Under the pieces are notes generated by a model. That model saw nothing but the letters and a program-made list of their open reading frames with translations. It had not been told where the DNA came from and ran no database searches. Shown one piece after another: positions 35,601-48,515 of a stretch of DNA of 64,000 nt (its first letter is position 1; the number at the start of each line of letters is the position of its first letter). The translations under genes were made by a program, and so were the position numbers. Source of the stretch: Acridotheres tristis (lineage: Eukaryota; Chordata; Aves; Passeriformes; Sturnidae); assembly GCA_037013685.1 (NCBI GenBank), contig CM072894.1, positions 29,635,529-29,699,528 on the forward strand, read 5' to 3'.

Positions 35601-38600
35601 GTGCATTTTGGTGTCATTGGAATAAAATATGCTGAGCTTGAACCACTGAGAATCTGGCCCAAGGCGGGTGGATGTTGGTAGGAACCTTTCAGCTCCTGAT
35701 AGCAGATTTTGCACTGGATGCTTGCAGCTACTTGGTTGATAACTGAAGGCAGCAAAGGCAACCCCATGAGAGCGACAGGGGACCAAGTCTTCTTTTTCCT
35801 CTTTCCCATAGTAGGAAAATTGCCTAATTCTAACTGTCAAAACCAAAGTTTGCTGAAATCAATGGCATTCTGTCTGAGTGGGAGCCAGTGAGCAGCACAA
35901 CAGCAACAAATAGCAGATGTGGGATGTTCCTTGCTCCAGGTCCTTCTGGAACGAGACACACTAAAAATAGAAACAGCACCGTGATAAAAGGTAGCCCAGT
36001 GAGCATACCTCAGTTTTATCATGGTAAAATTGCTTTCCTACCAGTGGGAGAATTTGATTCCTCCTCTGTGCCAAGGGGATAAAAACAAGCAAAGTCCTTT
36101 ATAATTCTTGGACTCTCCTGTAGTTTTGTTCTTGAGCCAAGGAGCAGTTAGAGTAAGTTTTGTATTTCTTCTAAAAAAATCTAATGCATCAGAAAAATTA
36201 CAATATCCATCCAGACATGTGAAAAAGAGTTAAATGACAAGATAGCTATGCTCTTTTTCTCCCCTCTTTTTCCCAGTATCAGCTGACACCTGAAAGACAT
36301 CACAAAGCCTCAACACCTTGAAATAAACCTAAGTTTCACAGGGGAAGTCAGACATTATTTGATTTCATTAAGTTGACTCCTCCAAGTTTTACTCTACTAA
36401 ACAAAGCTGGCATAAGCAAACAAAAAGAAAGCCTTTGATACTGAAAAATATGCAGCAGAGATTTATCAAATATGTCTTTGACAATAGAGCCACTTTACAA
36501 ACACTGCTGTTGATTCTTATGCAGATGAGGCAATTTAAAAAAAATGTGTTTCAGCAATTTATGGTTCTTACAGTTAATAAAGTTATTTCATTAATGGAAA
36601 AAGTTCTCCCTGCTGGACTTCAGAACCTATTGATTTTATTTGAGTAGCTAGTGGCAGACTGCTAAAGGTATGAGTTCAGGGGAGCTGATGCAGCAAAAAG
36701 AAAGATAGTATCTCTTACAAAAATTTAATTATCTTGACACTAAAACTGCATCTTATTTTAAAAATTAATCTCCATTTAAAAAATAGGCAATGTCTAAAAG
36801 CAAAATGCCTGTCATGTGTTATTGGCAAATCTGAAATGAAACTGCAGGCAAGAATGATTGATTATACCTAAGGCAAGGAGCCATGATATGATAATAAAAC
36901 TGGCTAGACAGAAAAATATTTGACTGAGCAAGAAAACTGAGCTGGGTCTCCAGAAATGAATGTTCTCGTAAAAATACAAATAGAAGTGTGAAGCTCACAT
37001 AAAACCTGAAGATGTTATGTTCCCTATCTTCTGCTGGGTGGTAAAAATCGAAGATCAGCAGAAGAAATGTTGGGAAACCAGCCTGGATCTTTAGCACAAT
37101 GCTTTTTAACATCGTTTTTCCAACATGAAAAGGGAGGAGAGCCTTCAGGAAAGAGACTCATCTCTCAGCCACGAGAAAATGCTTTCAGATGTCTCAGGCA
37201 GGATTTTTGATTGAGTTATCCTGGAGTGCATTCTCTGCTTGGTATTGATGTGTATGGAAGGGCAGATTTCTGGTGCTTACAATGTGGTTCTTCCTAAATT
37301 GTGTTGTAGCACAGAGAGCCTCTGTGGATATGTGTCCATGGCTTATATAGACACGGGTGTGTGATATTGTATTGATTGATATATCACATAGAAACACGCT
37401 TTGAATGGAAAAATCATATACTTGCAGTAAAATGTGCAGAGTGTATTTGATATCCTCCTTTTTCCTGGGTGGTTGCAGGGTGTCAGGCTGTAGTGATGGC
37501 TCCTGTTTCTGCAGGAGCAGCAGACCTGTGTGCAGAAGGGATGATATCCCTGGTATGAAACCCCTGCACTGCCAGCGTGTAGAATCACGATTGCTCCCCA
37601 GCCATGGGGGTGTTTTGGAGTGCAGATACATCTACAATGCCCCTTACACACAGTGTGTGCAGATCAGCAGCCTTGTCCTGCAGATTTTACAATTATGTTC
37701 TAAATGTGTTGTAGCAGAGAAGGTGACTGGGAGACTTTAGATGGAAAAGTGAGAGATGTGCCCAAAATCATGTGTGTGTCTTAAGAAAATAGCCTTTCAT
37801 TAAAACATTATTAGCACCCCCTTATTTTCTTCTAGAACTGTTAAAATACAAAATCTATTCTCTTTGCTCTGTTACTGTTGCATTCCAACCAAGCAAAGTC
37901 AGAGCCTGGTGAATCTGTCTAGGAGGTGTTTAATCCTTTAGCTTTTTTCCAGCTCACGTATGACTTTGAAAGCTTCAAAAAATATCAAAGGATAAAGTAA
38001 AAACTGAATCTGACGAGTTTTACAAATCAGTAAAGAAAGAATGATGAAAAAAAACCAACTAAATTAAATCTTCACAAATAGACCTACGTAACTGCAAAGA
38101 CGCAGTGCTTATCTACACAGAGCAGTAGCAAAAGTAAAGAAAGAACTGGGAATCCTATTGATAGAAGAAAAACAAAGTATTTATGCTGTGGCCAAGGAGG
38201 AGATGCAGAAGCTGGACAGTGTCTGAACAGTGATAATGAAAATATTTCTGTTTTCAGCTTTAAGGTCACTGACATACTAACACTCTCTGGCAGTGACGAG
38301 AACACATTCTTTGTGTATACTGAGTGTGAACTTTCTTCTATTCCCAAATAATTTCCCTCAGGTGCCTCGTGGTCCATCCAGTGCTTGGGCTGGAGCAACC
38401 CTGACAGGGAAAGGGCAAAGAATATCTTCACCTGACATTTGTGGTTAGGCAAACTTGTAGATCAAGAGAAAGTAAAAAGTTGGAGATAAATAGGACAGAC
38501 CCTAATAATGAAAAAGGAAAGCAAAGCTTTCCCAGTACTGCCAGGTTCACATGTATGGAGTGCAGTAAAAAGGCAGAGTGGGAAATAAGTCTTAGACATA

Positions 38601-38682
38601 ACAGATATAGACTCAGCTGAAGTCTGTAGATCACATTTTGCTGTTGAAGTTCTCCATCGTGCACAGTTAAAATATGAAAGCA
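32671..38682. other. Noncoding DNA, no gene seen
   Basis: No gene or repeat family recognised. A short (CT)6 run lies at 34661-34672. The open frames at 37194-37631 and 37343-37651 (minus) and 37405-37740 (plus) overlap almost completely on opposite strands, which marks them as chance open stretches rather than genes. Confidence 0.75.
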
Positions 38683-40313
38683 TAATTTTCTGGGCTGTAA
38701 TATGGCAATTAAAATTGATTTATGGATAGAGAGCCTTTGGAGTGATATCCCACTGAAATTTCAGAGCTAAAGGTCTTGCCACCAACAAACAGCCAAGTGC
38801 TTCTGGGATCTTAATGACAGCGAAATGTAAATCAGTCACCAAAATGTGGTTGCAAGTTTGCTGTTCCGTTTGAATATTTCACATGGGTCCCTACTCTCCT
38901 CCCCAAAATAAAGCCCTTTAGATGTCACTAGCACAGAATCCAATTCATTATATGATTACTAGGGGAAAGGGTATTTATTAGAGCATCTATGATTAAAATT
39001 TGTTATAACTTCTACTCTCTAAAAGGCTGAAGAACCTTGCTTTTCACTGTGGAGGTCATTCAGGAAGTTCTGTGTCCTTAGTGTGCGATCAGGTAAGCAT
39101 CATCACTCACACAAACACACATCCATCCATCAATTTTATAGCTCTGAGAATTTCTACAGCCGGGATCAAATTAATACATCCTGTTTGAAATGAGAGACAT
39201 TACAGCTAAAATGCTAAAAATGCTTTTCAAAAATGTTCTTTTTGAATCTTATGCCTCTAAAGCTGTATTACAGAGCTGAATAGTCAGGTCTGTTCTTGTT
39301 TGATTTTTACTCTAGATGAATTCTTAATAGCTAAAGTTTCCACTGAGAATTGTAGGCAGTCAGCATGTTTTAAAATTGGGTAAGGTTATTTACACACCTT
39401 TTTTGTATTTAAGAACTGTACATGGATGTCTTTTATAATCTAAGGCCAAGGATTCAGCCTGCTGAAGGACATTGATTCCTGGTGTGTGTGTGCTGTTCCT
39501 CCATGAAGGGAATCCTCACCACACTCCTCCAAATGTCTGGGGAATGTATTGTCCATATGGACACCCACCTAAACTACACAGAATGAAGCACCTGGAGGAG
39601 AGCTGAACGTGTACCACATCTAGAAATGCCTTCTACCTGTTATTTAGAGTCAGATAATATACAAGAATAATGCTAATTTTACATTCTACATCTAGCGTCA
39701 TTCTGCCTCTTTTTTTATCCAAGGCTGTAATGAGTTACAGAAACATATCCAAAAGATACTATTGCAGGTTCCATCTCTTGGTTTTCATGTAAAATATAAA
39801 TATATGCTTGGTTTACCCGAATTACCCTGTTCCAGTCAAGAGGAATTGAATTAGTTCATTCCTGGGAATCTGTTTAAAAAATGTATTTTTTAAGGCATCC
39901 TGCAGAAATAAAGGGAAGAAGAAAGGGGGGAAAAGTAACCTTTAACCTTTGTGTTTCTTAATCTGAATATTTTGTACAAGGCAAAATAGCCAACAGTCTT
40001 GTAATATTAGGGATGGGAAAAGGCTAAGGCATTTGATGTGCCTGAATAATTTTGTTGTATTGCAATGATATTTAGAAAAAAAAGACATGTATCTATATTA
40101 TGTGTTTTGTCTGCCTAGTGGTTTAGCATCCATTGGTAAAGGCTTGGGTACTGTTTTTTGTAATTTGTGTTCGCTTGTTTCCCTGCACTTCACACAAGGT
40201 TACTGTTCCTGTATTCATAACATGTATTTCATTGTAATTCCTTGACAAACGACTGACATGCTGAAAGAAAAGTGTACATTCTGCATCTCTCACCTTTTCC
40301 CTTCTTGGTTTAG
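38683..40313. other. Stop-dense noncoding block before exon-like segment
   Basis: About 1.7 kb (38684-40423) has no open frame of about 60 codons. The first 200 bases (38690-38890) and the stretch 39950-40260 have little low-complexity sequence and look like untranslated or conserved noncoding DNA. No repeat family was recognised. The block leads into a polypyrimidine tract and the exon-like segment at 40314. Confidence 0.4.
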
Positions 40314-40373
40314 TTTTTCTTCTCCTTTCCCCTCCATGGAAGAGTGCAACGATGTCTGGCAGGCAAGGAACAG
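40314..40373 (+). other. Candidate short exon with possible start codon
   Basis: A pyrimidine-rich tract ending in TTGGTTTAG (AG at 40312-40313) is a plausible splice acceptor, and CAG followed by GTAAAAT at 40374 is a plausible donor. The 60 bases between contain an ATG at 40336 in the context CCTCCATGG, opening the frame MEECNDVWQARN into the donor. An alternative acceptor at 40341-40342 would give a 31-base exon. I do not recognise the peptide. Splice-like pairs occur often by chance, so this is a hypothesis for RNA or conservation evidence, not a gene call. Confidence 0.15.
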
Positions 40374-41100
40374 GTAAAATAATTTTTGTCTCTTAAATAT
40401 CTTTATTTATTCTGTAATATAAATTATTTCCTACTTACAAAATACCATCTGAAGAAGGAGATATTTTTAAAAATCTGACTCAAGATTTCTATCCTAGCAT
40501 AGCCAAGAACCAGTCTATACATTTTTTTAGCAAATTTTGAGGAAATATTCTCCACTGTAAGAAGGAAAGGAGGGAAGAGAAATGTCAGTAATATTGGTGC
40601 TTGCCTCAAGTAATTCTGTTGACAATAGGGGGTAATTAACAAAATTAACCGTGTGTTTTATACATTTTTAACAGAATATTAGTTACACAGGAAATATCTC
40701 TCTCATTGGTGAGTGTGTACCAGGGGTTACACCAGGGATCTGTTTGGCTGAGTACTCTCATTCTTCACTTGGCAGCAAGAGGGGCTAAAGAGAAATCACA
40801 GACTGCATGCAGCCTGCTTTCCTCCCAGCGTGCTGCTCTGGGCTCTAGAACAGTGTGCAAGCTCAGGAAGGGAAAGAAATTGGGTTACAAAACTCTCCCA
40901 TCCTTAACATTTCCAGTTAATAGATTCAGGATCAGGTTCTAGGTCTCTGTTTGGGGTTTTTTTCTTCCCTTTTGGTTTCCAGCTCTCCTGAAGTCTTGTA
41001 AATGTAACCACCTCAATATGGGCTTATGTGTCTGTTTTTAGGTTCTCTACTGGATGTAGATCCTCACAAGGTTTGGGTCTCTGATGGGAGTAGTACTTCT

Positions 41101-41124
41101 CTATTTTTCTATTTTTCTATTTCT
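41101..41124. repeat. Tandem CTATTTTT repeat, three copies
   Basis: Three successive 8-base units reading CTATTTTT, the last with one change. A small slippage array. Confidence 0.85.
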
Positions 41125-42498
41125 CTGGTGGTTTTTATTAGAAAGAACCAGATTCTTCTCTGATAAATAATTTAATTTACCCAAGTTGTTTCTATTATTC
41201 TGTATTATTTCATCAATCTTTGGACAAAACAGAAGTTATATCCCCTTCCACCACCTCTTTTGTCGTTGGTGTAGGAGGAAAATATTTCAACATAACATTG
41301 TGTGCAGAATATCAGGAAATTGTCGACATTTTGAATTCTTGGTACCAAACATTTCTCACAGATGTTAACTGGTCATTTAGTATTGGAATTGTTTAAAAAA
41401 ACATTAGAAGTATTGTGTGAGATGGTGGCTAGATGCTGCTGAGTGAATATTTAATTTTTCCCTCCTCTCTCTCTGGCTCCTGGTGACAATTAGATGGTCA
41501 CATAGGCAGTCCCATCTTTCATCATCCCACTCTCTCTGCAGGTACCATCCATCCTGCTCCAGTGCCTGCATTGAATTTGCTGTCCTTATGTATAAGATTT
41601 GAGTTTCTCATTATGTCTGTCAGGGCTTTATTTTGGGGCATGGTTTACTTCATTTTCCAAAGATTGTATGTGGGGATGTGTCACCTTTTTGGAGATCAGA
41701 AAGCTGATCAGAAACCTGTCTCCCTGGAGGCTGTCTCTGGCTCTAGCCATTCTTTTACTCTCTGGGCTCACTGAGAATCTAATAGCACTGATGGATTTTC
41801 CTGAGAACCTAGTACAGAAGCCTTCTCTATTCAGTGTGATATGATGAATTCCTGTAATTGAGTTGCTGTATCCCGTATAAGCCAGAAGGGTAAAACCAAG
41901 AACATGTGTGGAATGGTTGCTTTTAGCAGCAATGCACTGTTGCTTTGGTGACAGTCTATTGAGTTCCGGGCCAGCTGCTGAATTTTCTAAATGCAGTGTA
42001 CTAATATGATTTTGGTAGGCCAGGAAAACAACAAAGTAGAAATAGCATTTCATACAAAGGTAGTGTATTGTATTTGAGGTTGATTTTTATACAAGGCTGG
42101 TACGAATCAGGAAGGTTTTAAGCATTATGGAGCACTGTAGTTCTAATAATTTGCTTTCATTTGCTATAAACCCTGGAACCAAGTGACTTAGATTGAGATT
42201 TATTTTTTCTATCAAGACTTGTTGTCAGGATTTCAGAGGAAGAGAAATGAAAACTCTAAACTGCTGCTGATGCTTTTCAGAGCTTCCAACTCTCAGGTCC
42301 CTGATGCAGAAGCAGAATTGTTCCTTCCAACTCTGTCTGTGAAATGACAACTCCCTGCTGGTGCCTTTCTGCTCTGCATCACTGCCCTGCCCAGCCCAAG
42401 TGGGTGGGGAGATGCAGACACTTTCTTCCCAATATTCTGATTTCCCTGTGATGGAAGGCAGTATGTAGATAATGAAAGAGAGATCAGTTTTTAAACAA

Positions 42499-42512
42499 AG
42501 CGTTTAAACGCT
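42499..42512. repeat. Perfect 14-base palindrome
   Basis: AGCGTTTAAACGCT is perfectly self-complementary with two CpG dinucleotides, unusual in this CpG-poor surrounding. No known factor site is assigned. Confidence 0.8.
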
Positions 42513-43362
42513 GATTCAGTGATACTGGTTGATAGGCTTGTCAAGGTTTTCCCCACAAGGAAGTTTACTTGTTTGAGGGCTGCAATGTGTGAAGTGTGAG
42601 CCATCCTTTCCCATCCACACCTCAGTGAGAAGGACAGGACCTTGCACAGAGTCACAGCTCTCCATCATCAGCAGCTCTGCTTGCCCCATCACTGATGTGA
42701 ACATGGGGCAACTCAGCAGGTGAAATGCAGATTCCTGGGAATGTGTCAGGAGCTGCTGCACGAACCAGCAGCTGGCTGAGAAAAGACACAGAGATAACTG
42801 CTGCACCTGAACAGCCTGGGCTGCTCCAATAACACGGCAGCTATTTCCCCCTGATTGCTCTCATCACTTGCCTTTTCAGAGGGTTCGTGGCAGAAGCAGC
42901 ACAGGGGCATGGCAAGCCTGCAAGGTCACATCCTCTCCTTCCCTTTCAGACAAGAGAGCTTCACAAAAGTCACGGGTTCACAGGTTCAGAGATCTGAGAT
43001 TTTATACACATATCTATGTAAACACACACACAATTCAGAGGGAGGGAGGAACTGCAGCTGAAGCTGATAATACATCAAGTGAAGTAAGAAATCAGGCAGG
43101 AGCTGTGTTGTGGCAATAGATGGGGTCCTGGAGCTCACCACAGGAACCTCCCTGGTGGGTAGCTCTGCTGTCAGGCAGTATTGGCCTGAAAACTGAAATA
43201 AAGAAGAGTCCATCAGTTTGAGCTGAGTTTTGAGCAAACCTGCATCAAGTTCAGCTGTCATCCACAGCCCTATGAAAATGTGCTGTGTGGTAGAGACTGA
43301 TGTGTGCAAAGGGTGCAGGCCCAGGCTCTCTCCTGCTACAGTTTTTGTCAGAGCCTTGTCTC

Positions 43363-43384
43363 TTTTTTTTTTTTTTTTTTTTTT
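43363..43384. repeat. Poly(T) run, 22 bases
   Basis: The longest homopolymer in the window. On the minus strand it is a poly(A) tract, but the sequence to its left on the plus strand does not resemble a processed pseudogene or SINE that I know. Confidence 0.9.
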
Positions 43385-43749
43385 AATGTGGAAATCTGAA
43401 TTTAGAGGTGCTCTGTAGAAGGTTGCTTTTATTTGGTTTACTCTGAAGGAAATCAGAAATGCTTAGATGTTTGAATGAGTAATTTCAGGGCTCAGAATCA
43501 GGAGGCAACTCAATATAAGGTCCTTATGTGACATGTCTCCCTGCGAAGGAAATATATATACACAAGTAAAAGAAATGAGTCATCTTTGGGGGTATTAGGA
43601 GGGGTACAGTGTATGGATTTAAGAAATTATTTTTACCTTATTATCTAGCATTGCTCAGACAGATGAAGCAGTACTTTGTATATTTTAACTATCAATATTT
43701 TATAAACTGCTGAACCTCTTACATTGGTACAGAAAGAACCTCAGAAGAG

Positions 43750-44176
43750 TATTTAGGAACTAAAAGATATACTGCTGTGAAAGACTTAAAGAATTCATAG
43801 CTGTTTAGCATCTCAGGAAGACAAGATGATTTGATTGCAGAGCAAGTATTTTCATGTGGAGAAGACAGTGGATAGAAAAAGAACCTTTAATCTCACTGAG
43901 ACAAGCAGGGGAGAGTCCTGCCTGGAAGCTGATCTAGAGGAACTCAAATGACAACTTGTACAAATAGTTTTAAATATGATGATGATTAGCCTTTGGTATA
44001 TAAAGCAACAGCAGGGGAAACAGTAGGTTGTCTATCTCTTGATACCTGAAATGAAGACTGGTCCTTTAGGAAAAATTGAGCTTAATAGAGGAGTAACTGG
44101 ATGTAATAGCCTGTGGTATACTGGAGATTGAGTGTGATGATCTGATGGTTCTCCTGGCCTTAAACTTTATGGATCC
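43750..44176 (+). mobile_element. Ancient amniote-type CR1 LINE, 3' end
   Basis: The order and wording of this block follow the 3' end of the old CR1 lineage common in turtles and crocodilians. In sequence: GAAAGACTTAAAGAATTCATAGCTG / GTTTAGC (about 43778), GATGATTTGATTGCAG, CATGTGGAGAA, TTTAATCTCACTGAGA, CTGGAAGCTGATC, GATGATTAGCCTTTGG, AGCCTGTGGTATACTGGAG, GATGATCTGATGG and CTGGCCTTAAACTTTATGG (44155-44173). Each block carries many substitutions and small gaps relative to the remembered pattern, so the copy is old. Only the C-terminal end of the reverse-transcriptase reading frame and the 3' untranslated region are represented, and no open frame remains. The left edge is uncertain. Confidence 0.75.
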
Positions 44177-47100
44177 CTTGAAAATCCATGCAGACAGAAT
44201 CACAAAATAGAAGGGTTTACTGTAGTTCCTGAATGCTGCCACTGCTAAAATGGGCTCAGCTCTGTTCCCTGCACAGATGGAGTGGCAAACATCAAGTCAG
44301 ACTGGCTGGATAGCAGGAATATTCACATCCCAAAAATTCTGATCACCCTTCTCTGTGAAACCCATCATGACTGACAGAAAACACATTTCAGGAGCATGGG
44401 CCTGCCAGGCTTATTTGTTAATGAAAAGGCTCATATGTCATTGCTTTCCAAACAAATGTAGTCTGGTAACTAACTGTGTGAGGCAAAGTGTACTGTCACT
44501 CTCGTGGCCCTTTTTGCCCCACACTTCTGTATTTATATATATTTTGGGTCATCATCATTATATTTGTAGGCTTGGGGTTGGGCATGGAGCTGATGCCAAG
44601 TCTATGATCAGTCCATTTCAAATCCTTCCACACCAGAGACTTCTGTAGTGTGACCCAGAGGGGGTCAATAGTTGTTATCTATTTCTGTAAAATAAAACAT
44701 GCTTTACTTATAATTTCTTTGTTAATTCAGCAGGCGTAAAGAATTCCATATACTGTATCTGAGTGAGTACAAAAACGCACCTAACTGGTTTTGTCTCTAA
44801 AAATGCAGGACTTTATTTATACTAATTTTAGGGAAGGAAACAGCAAGACTCTGATAATAGGAGAATATTTCAACTCTCAGAGTGATCCCAGAGATGGGAT
44901 GAGAGCTTTGAAGAATTTTTCCAGCCAAAATTTTAGATATTCCACTCACCAAATAAAGGAGTAGGGGGCAGTCCCTCTCATCCTTCATAGTCCAGAGTTT
45001 CTTAAATTTTGTTACACCTCTAGCATTTTAAAGGAATTCTACTGAATTCCTTAAGCTCCAGTGCCAGCTCTTGAACTCCACATTGATTTTCCTTAAGTGC
45101 CCTCAAATAAAACATATAAAGTAGGCTCGTGTCTGAAATTCTTGCTCCTGCCAGACACCGTTCCTATGATATATTGCAACAATACATCAGAGAAAAGCAG
45201 CCCTGGTGATCTATTGCAGCAATACTGCACATTCTTGTAGAAGGGATGAACAGGAACTCTAAACTGAGAACTTGAACAGCTTTTTGAAGTTGTCTCCTGG
45301 CAAAGGTACTAACACCTATTGTGTTTGTCAAAAGATCAAATATGGAATGTATCTTTTTTGTGTGCTACTGGTGCACTGATTGGTGATAAATGTGATTCTT
45401 CTTTCTAACTGCAGGAGCGAATTACAAATATTCAAGATTTTTAGAGTTCTGTAATTAAGGGCTAAATACATACTGATAATGAAAATATTGAAAAAATGCT
45501 TTGCATTTAGAAAGACAGAAATAATTTTTTTAACTAAGTTTCTCTGACGTCATTTGAATAAGAAAAGAGCAGATAAGTGTTACCCACAAGACTGTAATGA
45601 AAACTGGCCATTAACATTTGAAATTTATAGTGTAATGAGGAACAGCTTCTGTGTCTTATTCAATTTTTCTAGAGGAAAGGGACCTATTATTCACAGTTAC
45701 TCTTATGAACTCAACAGTACCAGAAATATTTTTCCTCAGTGATGTTTTCACATGGATCTTTTTCACTGAGAAAAGGAATGTGTCTTCCATTGAAATCACA
45801 TTTTCTCAATAATTTTCTCTCTTTGATATCTTTTATCACTGACCTGAAAAATCTTGAGCCTTGCCTTAGAGTCCTGCCAGTCTCCCTCCTGTGCTCACAG
45901 CAGCTGAGTTTCCGTCCGTGGTTCCTGCAGTGATCCCTTGTATTGTTGCCATGGCTCCTTCAGTTTGCACTCTCAGATGCTTGTAACTAACCAGTGATAT
46001 ATGGAAAATTCACCATATTCACACAGCCTGAAACTTGTGTCTTCAGTCTGTGCTCCTGCTTTATCAGAACCTCAAATATTGTTGCTGTGCTCTGACCTGT
46101 CTCACAGCAAAGAAATATTTCTCATCATACCCCACCGCACTGCAGTCAGTACTGATGGTTGTTCTACCTGAACATTTTGGGTCAGTGTGGTATCAGTTGT
46201 GGCTTGATACCAGAAAGATGAAAGTTCACTTTTAGCCTCTGCCTCCACTCATTAAATAACTGACTACAAAAAGACATTTCCTTTTGAGACATATTTGGTA
46301 TGAACAGATTTTCTAAAATTTACATTCTGTCTGGAGCTGAGCTCTGCTTCCTTCAGGCCAATGATGTGACTTGGTGCTCCACATCCCAGGTACTTGCTCT
46401 GCAAGTACAACTTTGTAAAAGGGATCTCTTCTTAATTTTGACAAAAAGTTGTATGATGGAGCCAAGAAATCATTTCTGGATATAAGCTCCATCAGAACCT
46501 GTACACTCTTATACTGTTATGAACTACTCAAACAGGCATTTTTCTGAGAAAATGTGCTGCCAGTGATATTGAAAGACATTTTAGCATCAGTGCTTTGGAT
46601 TATTTGACCTGCCAGCACAGCCATATTGCACTGAAAACATGTGAAGTTAGGAATGAAACCAAGGGAAAACTCTAGGTCTGGTCTCTTTTGTGTCTCCACA
46701 GTCAACTTTTCTGGGTCCTAATGACATTTTTTATTTCCTTCCCATCAGATTTCTTCATAATCTCCTTCTCTCTTTCAAAGTATAAAGGAGAAAAATAAAA
46801 AAATAGGAAAGCCTAGATCTTTAAAAAGAAAATAATTTTGGGGGGTAATAGCATTTTTTTTTTTCTTCATTTAATTTTTCCTGGACAGCCACCTTTCCTG
46901 GCTCTCTTCCAACCTGTCTACCCATGTCAGAACAAAATGTTGCACAGTCTCTTAAGGTTCAGACCAATTATTTCTGTTGATAGAAGGATATATTCTTCAT
47001 GTAGCATGTATAATACAATATGCAAACCAAATGTACAAGGCAGCTGAGAAATAACTGAATAAAACTGCCACAAGAATACAGATAACTGAAGGTGTGGAAA

Positions 47101-48475
47101 TAACAAGAGATGCTCACTTACTGTTATAGCTAGAAATTTTAAAACTCATGACAGTTATTTTCTGTGAGACAGCCAATCTGCCAGTTTGAAATTAACTGCA
47201 AGATTTTAATAAGCCTGGGGTAGTGACCTCAGGCAGGTGCCATAACCTCAACTACAGCAACTGCACAATCAGAGAGAGTGACTTTGTCACCTCACGAGGG
47301 CAAACTGGCTGGCATCAAGCTTGGCTGGCATCTGGTGGAGGAAGATTTGACTTCTCCCAGTTACCACCTGGTTTCCCACCCATTAGATTCTCTAATGAGT
47401 AGATGATGTTCTGATCTTCCCTGATGAGCCGTAGCAGGTTCATCAAGGGAAAGATTACCCTTGTGTAGTCTGCACTGCCTTGGCCTCTGCTGGCTGATCA
47501 CAAAATGAGCTGAGATGTATTTGCTTGCAGCAGTTGTCTGTTTTGATTTGCAGCGTGCCTGCTCTGAAAACAAGAAAGTTTTAAATCCCATGTTCATTTT
47601 GCTTTACAGCAAGCAGCAGGTCACTGTCAGCAGCAGTGATCACTGGAGCCAGGCCAGCTCTCAGAGCAAGTGTGGTCATATAACTGCCCGTGAGCAGGAG
47701 AGAAGTGCAGCAAGAAATCTTGCAATCAACCCTCTGCCTTTAGTCTATTTCCCCCATCCCTTTTTCTGGCATAATTCCTGGATGTGGCCCTGAGACTACC
47801 CTGCTGGGTCCAGTGAATGTGGATCAATTTGGCTTACCTACACTTGTCTTCCTCCAAGCTACTTACTCACATGATTCTTGGTTAAAAGAGATATATTTTT
47901 CAAATTAATTCTTTAGTTGCGCCTCTCTCTGCTGACAGTCTTACTTTGTAAGAGCAAAAAAGACAGAGGTAAGCAAACACACATGCAGAAATTGTATCTG
48001 TGTAAAACAGGAAATATTTCTTTCTTATATCCTGCTATGAACAGTCTGTGTGCTTGTTGTGACCTTGCTGGAGCCACAGGTGGAGTGGAGAGTGCTGGGC
48101 ACACCTCTGGGACAAAGCATCTGTGTGAGCTCTTGCTCTGTGGGAGATGTTCTGGGCCAAAGGCTGACATACCATGGCTGAAAGTGCACAGCACTAAAGG
48201 GGTAATACCTGAACTTCTTTTGGAAAAGCTTCAAAAGACATGGGGTTCATGTGGCTGCACCCTGAACACTGACTGCTCTCTACTGTAATACAGATGAAAT
48301 GGGATTTATATTTCCTCATCATCTCTTGGAGCACATACTCCTTTTTCTACAGTAGTTTCCACTGATCAGTGATTTTGCCTTTTCATTAATATCTATGCTG
48401 TTTCATTCACATTATATAAGTATCTGTATTGTTTGGAAGTACTTCAAAGTTAATATATTTGGAAGCATATTTCAG
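44177..48475. other. Noncoding DNA, no gene seen
   Basis: Short domain-free open frames only. It contains a near repeat of an ATTGCARCAATAC-type motif around 45170-45231, a full CRE octamer at 45545-45552, an 11-base T run at 46854-46864, and a 10-base direct repeat GGCTGGCATC at 47307 and 47323. The open frames 47913-48194 (minus) and 47917-48288 (plus) overlap on opposite strands and are judged to be chance. Confidence 0.75.
45545..45552. promoter_or_regulatory. Full CRE octamer TGACGTCA
   Basis: TGACGTCA is the complete palindromic cAMP response element bound by CREB/ATF dimers. The CpG it contains has survived in CpG-poor DNA. There is no neighbouring promoter, so any role would be distal. 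One octamer per 64 kb is about the random expectation. Confidence 0.3.
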
Positions 48476-48515
48476 ATCAGAAAGATTTTAGGTCAGAAAG
48501 ATTTTAGGTCAGAAT
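48476..48515. repeat. Tandem duplication, 16-base unit, about 2.5 copies
   Basis: Units at 48476-48491 and 48492-48507 (RTCAGAAAGATTTTAG) differ at one base and are followed by a partial third copy (GTCAGAAT). A recent local duplication. Confidence 0.9.

Larger units (their letters stand above)
40374..43749. other. Noncoding DNA, no gene seen
   Basis: No gene is supported. The block contains a three-copy pyrimidine repeat (41101-41124), a 14-base palindrome (42499-42512) and a 22-base T run (43363-43384). The open frame at 41628-42053 on the minus strand (141 codons) overlaps two plus-strand frames and has no recognisable domain. Confidence 0.75.

Noticed and set aside
37194..37740. Three overlapping open frames of 102 to 145 codons
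   Set aside because: They occupy the same DNA on both strands, and none resembles a known family.
41628..42053. 141-codon minus-strand open frame
   Set aside because: Opposed by two plus-strand frames over the same bases; no family similarity recognised.
44190..44225. CAGAATCACAAAATAGAAGGG, possible second CR1 tail right of the ancient copy
   Set aside because: Too short and degraded; no CR1 body adjoins it on either side in that orientation.
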